Assembly: GCF_009908295.1 (NCBI RefSeq)
Contig: NZ_JAAALO010000001.1
Location: 124,001 to 188,000 of the forward strand
Length of the DNA: 64,000 nucleotides
Reading direction: 5' to 3'
Source of the DNA: Micromonospora rubida
GTDB taxonomy: Bacteria; Actinomycetota; Actinomycetes; Mycobacteriales; Micromonosporaceae
Shown here: positions 33,784 through 41,980 of the stretch, piece after piece
Numbering within the stretch: the first letter of the stretch is position 1
Layout: the number at the start of each line of letters is the position of its first letter
Notes under the pieces: generated by a model
Told to the model about the DNA's origin: nothing
Databases searched by the model: none
Seen by the model: only the letters and a program-made list of their open reading frames with translations
Translations under genes and position numbers: made by a program

Positions 33784-35325
33784 ATGATGCACGGAATCGA
33801 TTATCTCGTGGTCGGGTCCGGCTCCGCCGGAGCCGCGCTGGCCGCCCGGCTGAGCGAGGATCCCCACCGCAAGGTCCTGCTGCTGGAGGCAGGCCCTGAC
33901 TTCGCCACGGTCGCCGACACGCCATCCGACCTGCTCAACGGCAGCGCGATGTCGATGGACATCCACGACTGGCACTTCCAGGCCGAGATCACCGACCGGC
34001 GGCGGATCATCTACCCGCGCGGGAAGGTCACCGGCGGGTCCTCTGCGGTCGGCGCGACCATCGCGCTGCGCGGCAATCCGGTGAACTTCAACGAGTGGGC
34101 CGAGATGGGCAACCCGGCCTGGGCCTGGGACGAGGTGCTGCCGTTCTACAAGCGGCTCGAGGACGACCTGGACTTCGACAACGAGTACCACGGCAAGGGC
34201 GGCCCCATCCCGATCCGGCGGTTCAAGGGCGACGAGCTGGCCCCGGTGCAGCAGGTGTTCCAGGACGCCTGCCTCAAGGCCGGCTTCCCCGCCATCGAGG
34301 ACCACAACCACCCGGAGGCCAGCGGCGTCGGCCCGATGCCGTCGAACCGCCGCGGCAGCCACCGGTTCTCCACGGCGATGGGGTACCTGGGCGAGGCTCG
34401 CGGCCGGGAGAACCTGGAGATCCGGTCCGGGGTCCAGGTCAACCGGGTGCTGTTCGCCGGCAACCGGGCGCGCGGCGTCGAGGTGGCCAAGCCCGGCGGC
34501 GGCACCGAGGTGATCGAGGCCGGCACCGTCGTGCTGGCCGCCGGCGCGGTCAACTCCCCGGCCATCCTCCTGCGCTCGGGCATCGGGCCCGCCGGCGACC
34601 TGCGGCGGCTGGGCATCGACGTGCTGCTGGACCGCCCCGGGGTGGGCGCCGACCTGATCGACCACCCGCGCACCGGCGCGTTCATGGTGCCCGAGCCGGG
34701 CACGTTCAACACCGACGACGCCTTCCTCCAGATGCTGCTGCGCACCACCGCACCGGGGTCCACGGAGTTCAACGACCTCCAGTACTACATGATCAACCAC
34801 TTCGACCTGACACTCTTCCCCGAGCTGCAGATGCTGGCCGCAGCGAAGACGATCTTCGGGGTGATGGTCGTGCACCAACGGCCGGAGTCCCGGGGGCGGC
34901 TCACCCTCACCTCGGCCGACCCCACCGCACCGCCGGACGTCCTGCTCAACTTCCTCGACACCGAGAACGACATCCAGACCCTCATCGCCGCCGTGCGCCA
35001 GTGCTGGCAGTTCATGCAGACGGCGGGCATCCAGGACAAGGGCCAGCGGTTCGTCGTGCTCGGCGAGGAGATGGCCGAGGACGACGAGCTGATGCGCCAC
35101 TACGTCCGGCTCAGCCTGGACAGCGGCTACCACCCCGTCGGCACCGCCCGGATGGGCGCGGCCGGCGACGAGGGCGCGGTGGTCGACGAGCGGCTGCGGG
35201 TGCACGGCATCGAGGGCCTGTACGTCTGCGACGCCTCCGTCATGCCGTCGATCGTCAACTGCAACACCAACCTGACCTCGATCATGATCGGTGAGCGCCT
35301 CGCCGACTGGCTCAGGCAGTCCTGA
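33784..35325 (+). CDS. GMC-family FAD oxidoreductase (enediyne E9-like)
   Basis: This 513-aa glucose-methanol-choline oxidoreductase has the FAD Rossmann start (DYLVVGSGSAGAALAARLSED), the GMC signature region GKVTGGSSAVGATIALRGNP, and the C-terminal active site with His450 (GYHPVGTARMG) and Asn494/496 (NCNTN). It oxidises an alcohol to a carbonyl with FAD. E9-type GMC enzymes recur in enediyne clusters. Start ATG at 33784 follows GAAGGA; a second ATG is 3 bp further. It lies 216 bp after the TetR gene on the same strand and ends at a stem-loop. Confidence 0.9.
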   Translation: MMHGIDYLVVGSGSAGAALAARLSEDPHRKVLLLEAGPDFATVADTPSDLLNGSAMSMDIHDWHFQAEITDRRRIIYPRGKVTGGSSAVGATIALRGNPVNFNEWAEMGNPAWAWDEVLPFYKRLEDDLDFDNEYHGKGGPIPIRRFKGDELAPVQQVFQDACLKAGFPAIEDHNHPEASGVGPMPSNRRGSHRFSTAMGYLGEARGRENLEIRSGVQVNRVLFAGNRARGVEVAKPGGGTEVIEAGTVVLAAGAVNSPAILLRSGIGPAGDLRRLGIDVLLDRPGVGADLIDHPRTGAFMVPEPGTFNTDDAFLQMLLRTTAPGSTEFNDLQYYMINHFDLTLFPELQMLAAAKTIFGVMVVHQRPESRGRLTLTSADPTAPPDVLLNFLDTENDIQTLIAAVRQCWQFMQTAGIQDKGQRFVVLGEEMAEDDELMRHYVRLSLDSGYHPVGTARMGAAGDEGAVVDERLRVHGIEGLYVCDASVMPSIVNCNTNLTSIMIGERLADWLRQS

Positions 35326-35340
35326 CCGGCCGTACCGGAC

Positions 35341-35380
35341 ACGGGCGTCCCGCGTGGTGTGAATCCCGCGGGGCGCCCGT
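35341..35380. terminator. Stem-loop terminator after the GMC gene
   Basis: A 14-bp stem (ACGGGCGTCCCGCG / CGCGGGGCGCCCGT, one G-U pair) with a 12-nt loop begins 16 bp after the GMC stop. Confidence 0.75.
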
Positions 35381-35516
35381 CGTGCTGCCCGGCCCCGCCG
35401 GCGGCACGGCCTGAGCGCGGCTCCCGGAGCCAGGCCCCGCACCGCGGCACCCACCTGCGCCGCGCGCACATGCCCGTGCCCACACGCCCCGCGAGCGCGA
35501 ACCCGCCGGACGCCGC

Positions 35517-35542
35517 ACGGGCCGCCCTTGCGGGCGGCCCGT
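35517..35542. terminator. Second stem-loop, perfect 11-bp stem
   Basis: ACGGGCCGCCC / GGGCGGCCCGT with a TTGC loop lies in the 380-bp gap between the convergent GMC and PPOX genes. It probably terminates the leftward transcript of the PPOX gene. The rest of the gap holds no convincing gene. Confidence 0.7.
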
Positions 35543-35647
35543 GGAGGCCGACGTATGGCGTACCGAGCCCTCAGCGGGCCGGAGCGGGGCGCGGGTGGAC
35601 CGCCCCGGGCCGGACAGCGCACCGTCGAACCCGCGCACCACCGCAGC

Positions 35648-35721
35648 GCGCCGCCGGATCAGCGCGCCGCCGGATCAGTGCGCCGCCGGATCAGTGCGCC
35701 GCCGGATCAGTGCGCCGCCGG
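35648..35721. repeat. Tandem 16-bp repeat, about 4.6 copies
   Basis: GCGCCGCCGGATCAGT repeats head to tail (35648, 35664, 35680, 35696, and a 10-bp partial copy at 35712), with one base difference in the first copy. The array overlaps the last codons and stop of the PPOX gene, so copy-number change could alter the gene's 3' end. Confidence 0.9.
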
Positions 35722-36267
35722 CCCTGGGGACGCCCCGTGGGCGGGGGCGTTGACCTCGACCGGCGGCGGGAACCGGGTGACGAAGTCGCACACGGTCACG
35801 TGGGTCGGCACGATCGTGACCAGGGCCATCTCCCTGGTGTGCTCGCGCTTGCTGCGCTCCCACTCCGGCACGTTGTGCTCACCGATCATCCGGCGGGACG
35901 CGTCGATGTGCACCTGGGGCAGCCCCTGCTCGACCTCGATCGAGGCCGTGCCACGGACCAGCATCATCAGCGGTGTGTAGTCGGCGACCGGCGCACCGAG
36001 CACCGCCGCGACCTTCGCGCGGGGCTCAGCCGCCATGGTGTCCACGGTGAAGGACACCTGCGGATGCGCCGCGATCGCCCTGACCTTGTACGCCGTGGTC
36101 GGGCTGGCGAAGACGAAGGCCCTGCCGTTCCACACGTAGGCGACCGGGACCGAGCGTGGATGGCCGTCCAGCCCCACGTACCCGAGCCGCATCAGGATCG
36201 GCGCCTCCAACAGAATCTGCACCACCGGGTCGGTGTTCACCAGGCGCACTATCTCCGGGTAGTCCAT
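35707..36267 (-). CDS. Pyridoxamine 5'-phosphate oxidase-family (split-barrel) protein
   Basis: This 186-aa FMN/F420-type split-barrel protein has the typical pattern MRLGYVGLDGHPRSVPVAYVWNGRAFVFAS near residues 25-55 and HPQVSFTVDTM. Such proteins bind FMN, F420 or heme, and many act on small electrophiles or as stress proteins. ATG at 36267 follows GAAGGGG. The C-terminus ends in the 16-bp repeat array. Substrate unknown; it is a possible flavin-redox accessory gene of the locus. Confidence 0.85.
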   Translation of the reverse strand: MDYPEIVRLVNTDPVVQILLEAPILMRLGYVGLDGHPRSVPVAYVWNGRAFVFASPTTAYKVRAIAAHPQVSFTVDTMAAEPRAKVAAVLGAPVADYTPLMMLVRGTASIEVEQGLPQVHIDASRRMIGEHNVPEWERSKREHTREMALVTIVPTHVTVCDFVTRFPPPVEVNAPAHGASPGPAAH

Positions 36268-36474
36268 GGGTGCCCCTTCGGTACGAGCGGAGCGACGACG
36301 GCGGAGACCACGCCCACTCCGTCACGGTGCGCACCCTCCGCCGCGATCCGATCTGCCGCGCCTCCGGGTGGGCATGTCCATACCGACCAATTTAGGCAGG
36401 GCGTGGAGGGCTCCCCTTCTCTGAACGTGCCTACCCGAACGAAGGCCCGTCGCCGCGACCGCGGCGACAACGGC

Positions 36475-36530
36475 GGCGAGGCCCCCGGCGGGTGGTCATC
36501 ATCGATGAACCATCCGCCGGGAGCCTCGCC
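36475..36530. terminator. Large stem-loop after the transporter gene
   Basis: A 17-bp stem (GGCGAGGCCCCCGGCGG / CCGCCGGGAGCCTCGCC, one mismatch) surrounds a 22-nt loop that itself contains CATCGATG. It is 70 bp downstream of the leftward MFS stop. Confidence 0.7.
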
Positions 36531-36597
36531 GGTCAACGGTCTCGGCACCCGGCCGAGCAAGGTGGGTCAGCCGCCACGGCGGACCCTGGCGCCGGCC

Positions 36598-38061
36598 CTA
36601 CACCGGGTTCTCGCTGACGGTGCGCGGCACCGGCACCGGCGCGGGCTGCTGCGCCTCGGGGGTCAGCTCCGGCTCCTGCCGCCCGGTGGCCGACGGCCCG
36701 GCGGCGGTGCCCCGGTCGCGCAGACCGAACCAGATCAGCGCCACGGACACCAGGATCACGACGATCTGCACCTGCATGGCGAGGTGGACGCCGTCGAGCA
36801 CGTCGGTGCGGGCGGCGACGATCGCCCCGAAGATCGGAATGCCGATGGTCACCGCGATCTGCTGGGCCAGGGTGGCCAGGCCGGTCGCCAGGCCCTGCTG
36901 CGAGTCTTCCAGCCCGGAGGTGGCGGTCACCGTGTAGGCGACGACGGCCGTGACGTGCCCGAAGTACATCAGGAACAGCGACGGGACGATCAGCAGGAGG
37001 CTCGGGGTGGTCGAGGTGCCGGTCAGCAGCAGCGGGACGGTGGTCAGCCCCTGCACCAGCAGGCCCACGGCGAGCACGTTGCGGTAGCCGTAGCGCCCGA
37101 TCATCCGGCCGGCGATGACGCCCGCGACGACGGCCACCAGGCCCGGCACGCCGAACACCAGGCCGGTGGTGAACGGCTCCAGCTTGAGCACGTCCTGCAT
37201 GTAGAGGGTGAGGCCGAAGTTGATGCCGCTGGCCATCACGAAGGCGACCATGCCGCCGAAGTTGCCCCACTTGATGTTCGGCCGGTTGAGCAGGGTCAGC
37301 GACACCAGGGGCGCCTTGGCCTTCAGCTCGACGAACCAGAAGGCGGCGATGAACACCGCGCCGACGGCGAGTGCGATCCAGTTCTGCATGCTCACGCCGT
37401 AGACCAGGGCGAGCAGGCCGGCGGTGACCGTGACGGCGCCCGGCACGTCCAGCTTGACGCCGGCCGGACGGACGCTCTCCTTGATCACCAGCGGGGTCAG
37501 CACCAGGATGGCGACCGCCACCGGCACGTTGATCCAGAACGCCCAGCGCCAGTCCAGGGCGCTGACGAGGCTGCCACCGACCAGGGCGCCGATGGTGAAG
37601 CCACCGGAGAGCAGCGCGCCGTTGAGGCCGAGCACCCGGGCGCGGGCCCGCTCGTCGGACACGGTCGTGATCAGCAGCGCCATCGCGGCCGGGATGGCGA
37701 TCGCGTTGGCGAAGCCCTGCAGCACCCGCGCGCTCAGCAGCATCGTGGCGTTGGTGGCGAAGCCGCCAAGCAGCGAGGCCACGGTGAGCAGCGCGATGCC
37801 GGTCAGGAACAGCCGCCGTCGGCCGAACAGGTCGGCGATCCGGCCGAACAGGAGCGTGAAGCCGGCCGCGGGCAGCGCGTACGCGCTGGCGACCCAGGGA
37901 AGGTCGGCCAGGCTGAGCCCGACGCCCTCGCCCATCCGCGGCAGGGCCACGTTGAGGATGGAGAAGTCGACCGACAACATGAACTGCGCACCGAGCAATA
38001 CGAAAAGGGCAAGTTTCTGCGCGGAGCTGAGCTGCTCCGACGTGCTCTGGTTCTCCGCCAT
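36598..38061 (-). CDS. DHA2-type MFS efflux transporter
   Basis: This 487-aa drug:H+ antiporter of the EmrB/QacA type has 14 predicted transmembrane helices between residues 14 and 455. The motif GRIADLFGRRRLFLTG (motif A) follows TM2, and motif C-like LGLNGALLSGGFTIGALVGG is in TM5. ATG at 38061 is chosen; GTG codons just upstream are possible. Export of the enediyne product or self-resistance is plausible. A palindrome matching one in front of the MmyB-like regulator gene lies at 38113-38130 in its promoter, so that regulator probably controls it. Confidence 0.92.
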   Translation of the reverse strand: MAENQSTSEQLSSAQKLALFVLLGAQFMLSVDFSILNVALPRMGEGVGLSLADLPWVASAYALPAAGFTLLFGRIADLFGRRRLFLTGIALLTVASLLGGFATNATMLLSARVLQGFANAIAIPAAMALLITTVSDERARARVLGLNGALLSGGFTIGALVGGSLVSALDWRWAFWINVPVAVAILVLTPLVIKESVRPAGVKLDVPGAVTVTAGLLALVYGVSMQNWIALAVGAVFIAAFWFVELKAKAPLVSLTLLNRPNIKWGNFGGMVAFVMASGINFGLTLYMQDVLKLEPFTTGLVFGVPGLVAVVAGVIAGRMIGRYGYRNVLAVGLLVQGLTTVPLLLTGTSTTPSLLLIVPSLFLMYFGHVTAVVAYTVTATSGLEDSQQGLATGLATLAQQIAVTIGIPIFGAIVAARTDVLDGVHLAMQVQIVVILVSVALIWFGLRDRGTAAGPSATGRQEPELTPEAQQPAPVPVPRTVSENPV

Positions 38062-38110
38062 GACCACAAACACTAGGTAGCCACGGTCGGGGTACCCATC
38101 TCCCTGCCGT

Positions 38111-38130
38111 GCGTACCACTGGCAGTGGCA
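38111..38130. promoter_or_regulatory. Operator-like palindrome CCACTG-G-CAGTGG before the transporter
   Basis: CCACTGGCAGTGG (38116-38128) is a perfect palindrome inside GTACCACTGGCAGTGG. A near-identical GTACCACTGACAGTG precedes the MmyB-like regulator gene (41938-41953). The shared extended sequence (GTGnGTACCACTGnCAGTGnCA) points to one regulator acting on both. Confidence 0.7.
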
Positions 38131-38225
38131 CCCTGCGCACCCGCCGTGGCGGCCCATCCACACGCTACCCCGCCCCGGCCCTCTTCGAGCTTGCTCTATT
38201 TATCACCTGGCGAGGAGGGCCGGTC

Positions 38226-38263
38226 GCCGGCCGCCCGGTCGATGTCGCACCCGGGCGGCCGGC
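38226..38263. terminator. Stem-loop after the atypical SDR gene
   Basis: A perfect 13-bp stem (GCCGGCCGCCCGG / CCGGGCGGCCGGC) with a 12-nt loop lies 8 bp past the SDR stop on the minus strand. Confidence 0.75.
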
Positions 38264-38270
38264 CGGGCCG

Positions 38271-39071
38271 TCAGTCGACGAGAACTCCACACCCGACGGT
38301 GGTGATCGATCCGGTGAGCCCGCTGGACAGGTCCGAGGCGAGGTACACCGCGGTGCCGGCGACGTCGGCCAGGGTCACCGCCCGGCCCAGCAGCGGATCG
38401 GGCATGCCGGGCTTGGCGGCCAGCATGTCCTCCAGCGTCGCCCCGTTCGCCTCAGCCGCGCGCCGCCACGTGTCGCGGACGTACGAGCCGTGCCGCACGC
38501 TCTCCGGGATGGCATCGGGCCGCAGGCAGACCACCCGCACCCCGAACTGGCCCACCTCCCCGGCCAGCTCCCGGGAGAGCGACTCGATGCCGGCGCAGGC
38601 CACGCCGAACCCACCCGAGGGCATCGGCGCCCGGGCCGCCGACGTGGACAGGATGACGATGGCCCCGGAGCGCTGCTCGACCATCCGCCGCGCCGCCGCC
38701 GTGGAGGTGAGGAACTGGGTGCGGACGAAGGTGTTCATCGGCATCAGGAAGTCGTCCAAGCCCAGCTCGCGCAGTGGGACGCCCTGCACGTGGTCCAGGC
38801 CGACGGCGTTGAACGAGACGTCGATGCCCCCGGCCTGCTCGACGACCAGCGCCGCGTGCTCGTCGACCGACTCCTGGTCGAGCGCGTCGACCTGGTGGGC
38901 GTACGCCCGGCCGCCCTCGGCGGTGATCTCCTTGGCGAGCATCTCGACCCGGTCGAGGTGACGTCCGGCCAGGTAGACGGTGGCGCCCTCGCGGGCGAAG
39001 GCACGCGACACCGCGCCGCCCAGCGCGCCCGCGGCGCCGTAGACGATCGCGGTCCTGCTCTCCAGCAACAT
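38271..39071 (-). CDS. SDR-like protein lacking the catalytic Tyr and Lys
   Basis: This 266-aa protein has the SDR fold markers: YGAAGALGGAV in place of TGxxxGIG at the start, FNAVGLDHV in place of NNAG, and a STSA segment (Ser142/144). At the YxxxK position it reads GGFGVACAG, with Phe155 in place of Tyr and Cys159 in place of Lys, so the usual proton relay is missing. It is therefore a pseudo-enzyme, or uses different chemistry as in divergent SDRs. ATG at 39071. It is followed by its own terminator and lies upstream of the MFS operator. Substrate unknown. Confidence 0.8.
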   Translation of the reverse strand: MLLESRTAIVYGAAGALGGAVSRAFAREGATVYLAGRHLDRVEMLAKEITAEGGRAYAHQVDALDQESVDEHAALVVEQAGGIDVSFNAVGLDHVQGVPLRELGLDDFLMPMNTFVRTQFLTSTAAARRMVEQRSGAIVILSTSAARAPMPSGGFGVACAGIESLSRELAGEVGQFGVRVVCLRPDAIPESVRHGSYVRDTWRRAAEANGATLEDMLAAKPGMPDPLLGRAVTLADVAGTAVYLASDLSSGLTGSITTVGCGVLVD

Positions 39072-39166
39072 GTCTGATCCCCTCGTCGTGGACCGGGCCG
39101 GCGGTACCGGACCGGGTTCGTCAGACCGACGGGCAGCCCTTGGGAAAACATACATTTTCTGGTGCT

Positions 39167-40426
39167 TTATTTTGCTTGGTCCCGGGGCGGGCCGGTCACC
39201 TCCGCCAGCCGCCCCCGCAGGTACCGACGCTCGGCGTCGTTGCCGGCCAGGTCGAGCGCCCGCCGGTACGCCCCGGCCGCCTCGCCGCGCCGGTCCAGCC
39301 GGCGCAGCAGGTCCGCTCGGACGGCCGGGACGAGGTGGTTCCCGGCCAGCTCGCCCGAGCGCTCCACCTGCTCCAGCAGCGCCAGGCCCCGCTGCGGGCC
39401 GTGCGCCATCCCGACCGCCACCGCCCGGTTGAGCCGCACCACGGCCGACGGCGCCAGCTCCACCAGCTCGGCGTAGAGCCCGGCGATCTGGGCCCAGTCG
39501 GTGCGCGCGGCGTCCGGGGCGGTGGCGTGACAGGCCACGATCGCCGCCTGGACCTGGTACGGGCCGGGCCGGCCGCGACGCAGCGCCAGGTCCAGCAGGC
39601 CCAACCCCTCGGCCACCCGGCCCCGGTCCCACCGCCGGCGGTCCTGCCGTTCCAGCGGCACCAGGTCGCCGTGGGCGTCGGTCCGGGCGTCGCGCCGGGC
39701 CTCGTGCAACAGCAGCAGCGCGAGCAGGCCGAGCGTCTCCGGGTCGTCGGGCAGCAGCCGGGCCAACAGCCGGCCCAGCCGGACCGCCTCCGCGCACAGC
39801 CCGCGCCGCACCAGGTCCGCGCCGGCCGTGGCCGCGTACCCCTCGGTGAACAGCAGGTACAGCACCGCGCGCACCGCCGTGGCCCGCCCCGGCAGCTCGG
39901 CGGCCGGTGGCAGCTCGCAGCGCAGGCCGGCCTCGCGGACGCTGCGCCGGGCCCGCACCAGCCGCTGGGCCAGAGTCCCCGGCGGGACCAGCAGGGCGCG
40001 GGCGATCTCCGCCAGGCCGAGCCCCACGACGGTACGCAGGGTCAGCGCGACCTGCGACGGCAACGACAGCGTGGGGTGGCAGCAGGTGAAGATCAGGCGT
40101 AGCTGGACGTCCCGGATCAGGGGCGGCACCGCCGGCAGTTCGTCGTACGCCGGGAGGACGGCCGCCGCCTCGCGCAGCCGGGCGGCGCGTACGGTCTCGT
40201 GGCGCAGCCGGTCGACGGCCCGGTTGCGCGCCACGGTGGTCAGCCAGGCCCCGGGCCGGCGCGGCACGCCCTCGCCCCGCCAGCGTTCCAGCGCGGCGGC
40301 GAACGCCTCCTGCACGCAGTCCTCGGCCAGGCCCCGGTCCCGGGTGAGGTCGACCAGGCCGCCGACGAGCTGGTGGTACTCCCGGCGGAACGCGCCGGCC
40401 ACGGCGGCGTCGACGGTGAAGGTCAC
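39167..40426 (-). CDS. ECF42-type RNA polymerase sigma factor with C-terminal TPR-like extension
   Basis: This 419-aa sigma factor has regions 2 (LTRDRGLAEDCVQEAFAAALERW, about 28-50) and 4 (SQVALTLRTVVGLGLAEIARALLVPPGTLAQRLVRAR, about 125-160), then a long helical C-terminus (190-415) as in ECF42 proteins. These have no anti-sigma gene but are paired with a DGPF/YCII protein, exactly as here. GTG at 40426 overlaps the stop of that partner gene (GTGA). The extension probably senses a signal. Target promoters are unknown. Confidence 0.9.
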   Translation of the reverse strand: MTFTVDAAVAGAFRREYHQLVGGLVDLTRDRGLAEDCVQEAFAAALERWRGEGVPRRPGAWLTTVARNRAVDRLRHETVRAARLREAAAVLPAYDELPAVPPLIRDVQLRLIFTCCHPTLSLPSQVALTLRTVVGLGLAEIARALLVPPGTLAQRLVRARRSVREAGLRCELPPAAELPGRATAVRAVLYLLFTEGYAATAGADLVRRGLCAEAVRLGRLLARLLPDDPETLGLLALLLLHEARRDARTDAHGDLVPLERQDRRRWDRGRVAEGLGLLDLALRRGRPGPYQVQAAIVACHATAPDAARTDWAQIAGLYAELVELAPSAVVRLNRAVAVGMAHGPQRGLALLEQVERSGELAGNHLVPAVRADLLRRLDRRGEAAGAYRRALDLAGNDAERRYLRGRLAEVTGPPRDQAK

Positions 40427-40761
40427 CGGGTCCAGACCGGCCTCACCTCGATGGCCCCCAGCTCGGCGAACGGGTGCAGGGCGGCGAGCTCGGTCGCCTC
40501 GTCGAGGTCCGCGCAGTTCAGCAGGACGAACCCGCCCACCTGCTCCCGGGCCTCGATGAACGGCCCGTCGGTGACCAGCGTGCCCTCGGCCCGGGTGCGG
40601 ACGGTCCGGCCGGCGCGGCCGGGGCGCAGCCGCTGCCCGCCCGCGAACGCCCCCCGCCGGCGCACCTCGTCCAGCCAGGCCCGGTGCCGGGGGTGTTCGT
40701 CGATCTCCGCCGGGCTCAGCTCGCCGGTCTCGTCGTGAAAGATCACCAGTGCGTACTCCAC
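40423..40761 (-). CDS. YCII/DGPF-domain protein, partner of the ECF42 sigma factor
   Basis: This 112-aa YCII-related protein has the DGPF motif in TEGTLVTDGPFIEAREQVGGFVLL and a C-terminal ELGAIEVRPV strand. Genes of this kind are found beside ECF42 sigma factors, and the 4-bp overlap with the sigma gene confirms an operon. GTG at 40761 follows GGGAGGGGG. The role is not established; it may be an effector or sensor in the regulon. Confidence 0.88.
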   Translation of the reverse strand: MEYALVIFHDETGELSPAEIDEHPRHRAWLDEVRRRGAFAGGQRLRPGRAGRTVRTRAEGTLVTDGPFIEAREQVGGFVLLNCADLDEATELAALHPFAELGAIEVRPVWTR

Positions 40762-40965
40762 GGTCCCCCTCCCAGGTCCGCGCAATACAACGACGGGGGG
40801 ACCGGGACAGACGCGACCACCCGGTCTTTCACCGGATCGGGGGACATCCCGGTCGATGCCGCACACGGGGCGTCGGGTCGTGGTAGGGGCAGCACGCAGG
40901 GAGAAGCGGGGCACCGTCGGCTCGGCCAGTCTTGGATCAATCCATGCCCGCCGAGGAGGCACCCC

Positions 40966-41850
40966 ATGCGTCAATCACAGGTCACCGTCAACGGTGTCGA
41001 CATCGCATACCGTGAGCTGGGCGAGGGGCCGCTGGCCCTGCTGGTGCACGGCTTTCCCTTCACTCCCGGCACGTACCGGCACCTGATGCCGGCGTTGGCC
41101 GACGCAGGCTACCGGGCCGTGGCCCCGTGGACCCGCGGTTTCGCCCCCAGCGCGGTCCCACCGCCGGGCCGCGAGCACCTCGCCGACCTGGTCGCCGACG
41201 TCAACGCCCTGCACCAGGTCCTCGGCGGGGACGAGCGGGCGGTGCTGGTGGGGCACGACTTCGGGGCGGCCACCGCCTGGGGCGCGGTGGCACAGGAGCC
41301 GCAGCGGTGGTCGCGGCTGGTCGCCTGCGACGTGCCGCCGTTCCAGTTCTTCGGACCGCTGGTGCTCAACCCGCGGGGCATCGACGTGCAGACGCACTTC
41401 TGGTTCTTCCAGATGGCCGCCGCCGACGAGCTGGTCGCCGCCGGCGACCTGGGCTACCTGGAATTCATGCTGAACAAGTACACGTCGGACCACTACGACG
41501 TCAGCGAGGACCTGGCCGCGATCCGGGCCGCCCTCGGCACCCCGGAGAACCTGCGCGCCGCGCTGGGCATGTACCGGACCACCTTCCCCGCCGCGACGTT
41601 CGGCAGCCCTCAATGGGCGGCCGAGCAGGCCGCGCTGTGGGGCGCCCTGCCGAGCCAGCCGACGCTGAGCGTCTTCGGCGCCCAGGACGTCAGCTTCGCG
41701 ATGAACGAGGAGGTCCTCGCCCGGATCGTCGAGGCCCTGCCGAAGGGCTCGGCCGGCGTGCTGGTCCCCGATTCCCGGCACGTCCCGCTGACCGAGCAGC
41801 CCGACGTCACCAACGGCCACATCCTGCGGTTCCTGGCCGAGACGGCCTGA
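40966..41850 (+). CDS. Epoxide-hydrolase-like alpha/beta hydrolase (Asp nucleophile)
   Basis: This 294-aa alpha/beta hydrolase has the oxyanion motif HGFPF (His28-Gly29), the nucleophile elbow VGHDFGA with Asp98 instead of Ser, an acid residue in FGAQD, and the catalytic His272 in DSRHVPL. An Asp nucleophile is the hallmark of epoxide hydrolases and haloalkane dehalogenases. Enediyne clusters use epoxide hydrolases (SgcF, NcsF2) to open the core epoxide, but those are longer (about 390 aa), so this is only an analogous candidate. ATG at 40966 follows GAGGAGGC. It is divergent from the ECF42 operon. No lid tyrosines were verified. Confidence 0.85.
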   Translation: MRQSQVTVNGVDIAYRELGEGPLALLVHGFPFTPGTYRHLMPALADAGYRAVAPWTRGFAPSAVPPPGREHLADLVADVNALHQVLGGDERAVLVGHDFGAATAWGAVAQEPQRWSRLVACDVPPFQFFGPLVLNPRGIDVQTHFWFFQMAAADELVAAGDLGYLEFMLNKYTSDHYDVSEDLAAIRAALGTPENLRAALGMYRTTFPAATFGSPQWAAEQAALWGALPSQPTLSVFGAQDVSFAMNEEVLARIVEALPKGSAGVLVPDSRHVPLTEQPDVTNGHILRFLAETA

Positions 41851-41935
41851 CCGGTCCGGACGGCTCACCGGGTCCCGGCCGGGCGCGGCGGATTCCTGTC
41901 CCCGCCCGGCCGGAAACCTGTTGGTACTTCCACGG

Positions 41936-41957
41936 TGGGTACCACTGACAGTGTCAG
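41936..41957. promoter_or_regulatory. Operator-like palindrome CACTG-A-CAGTG before the MmyB-like gene
   Basis: CACTGACAGTG (41943-41953) is a perfect palindrome in the 130-bp gap before the regulator gene, within GTACCACTGACAGTG. It matches the site before the MFS transporter and is probably the regulator's own binding site. Confidence 0.7.
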
Positions 41958-41980
41958 GATGGTCCGTCATACTGAGTCGC

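Noticed and set aside
35648..35721. Short tandem array considered as a CRISPR
   Set aside because: The 16-bp unit repeats head to tail with no spacers and no cas genes; it is a minisatellite.
32881..38076. Long frames of about 900 aa (32881-35622 minus, 35359-38076 plus)
   Set aside because: They run through the coding regions of the TetR, GMC, PPOX and MFS genes on other frames and have His/Arg/Gln-rich shadow composition.
39167..40761. ECF42/DGPF pair as an enediyne pathway regulator
   Set aside because: This pair occurs widely in actinomycetes as an independent module; its position alone does not support a pathway role.
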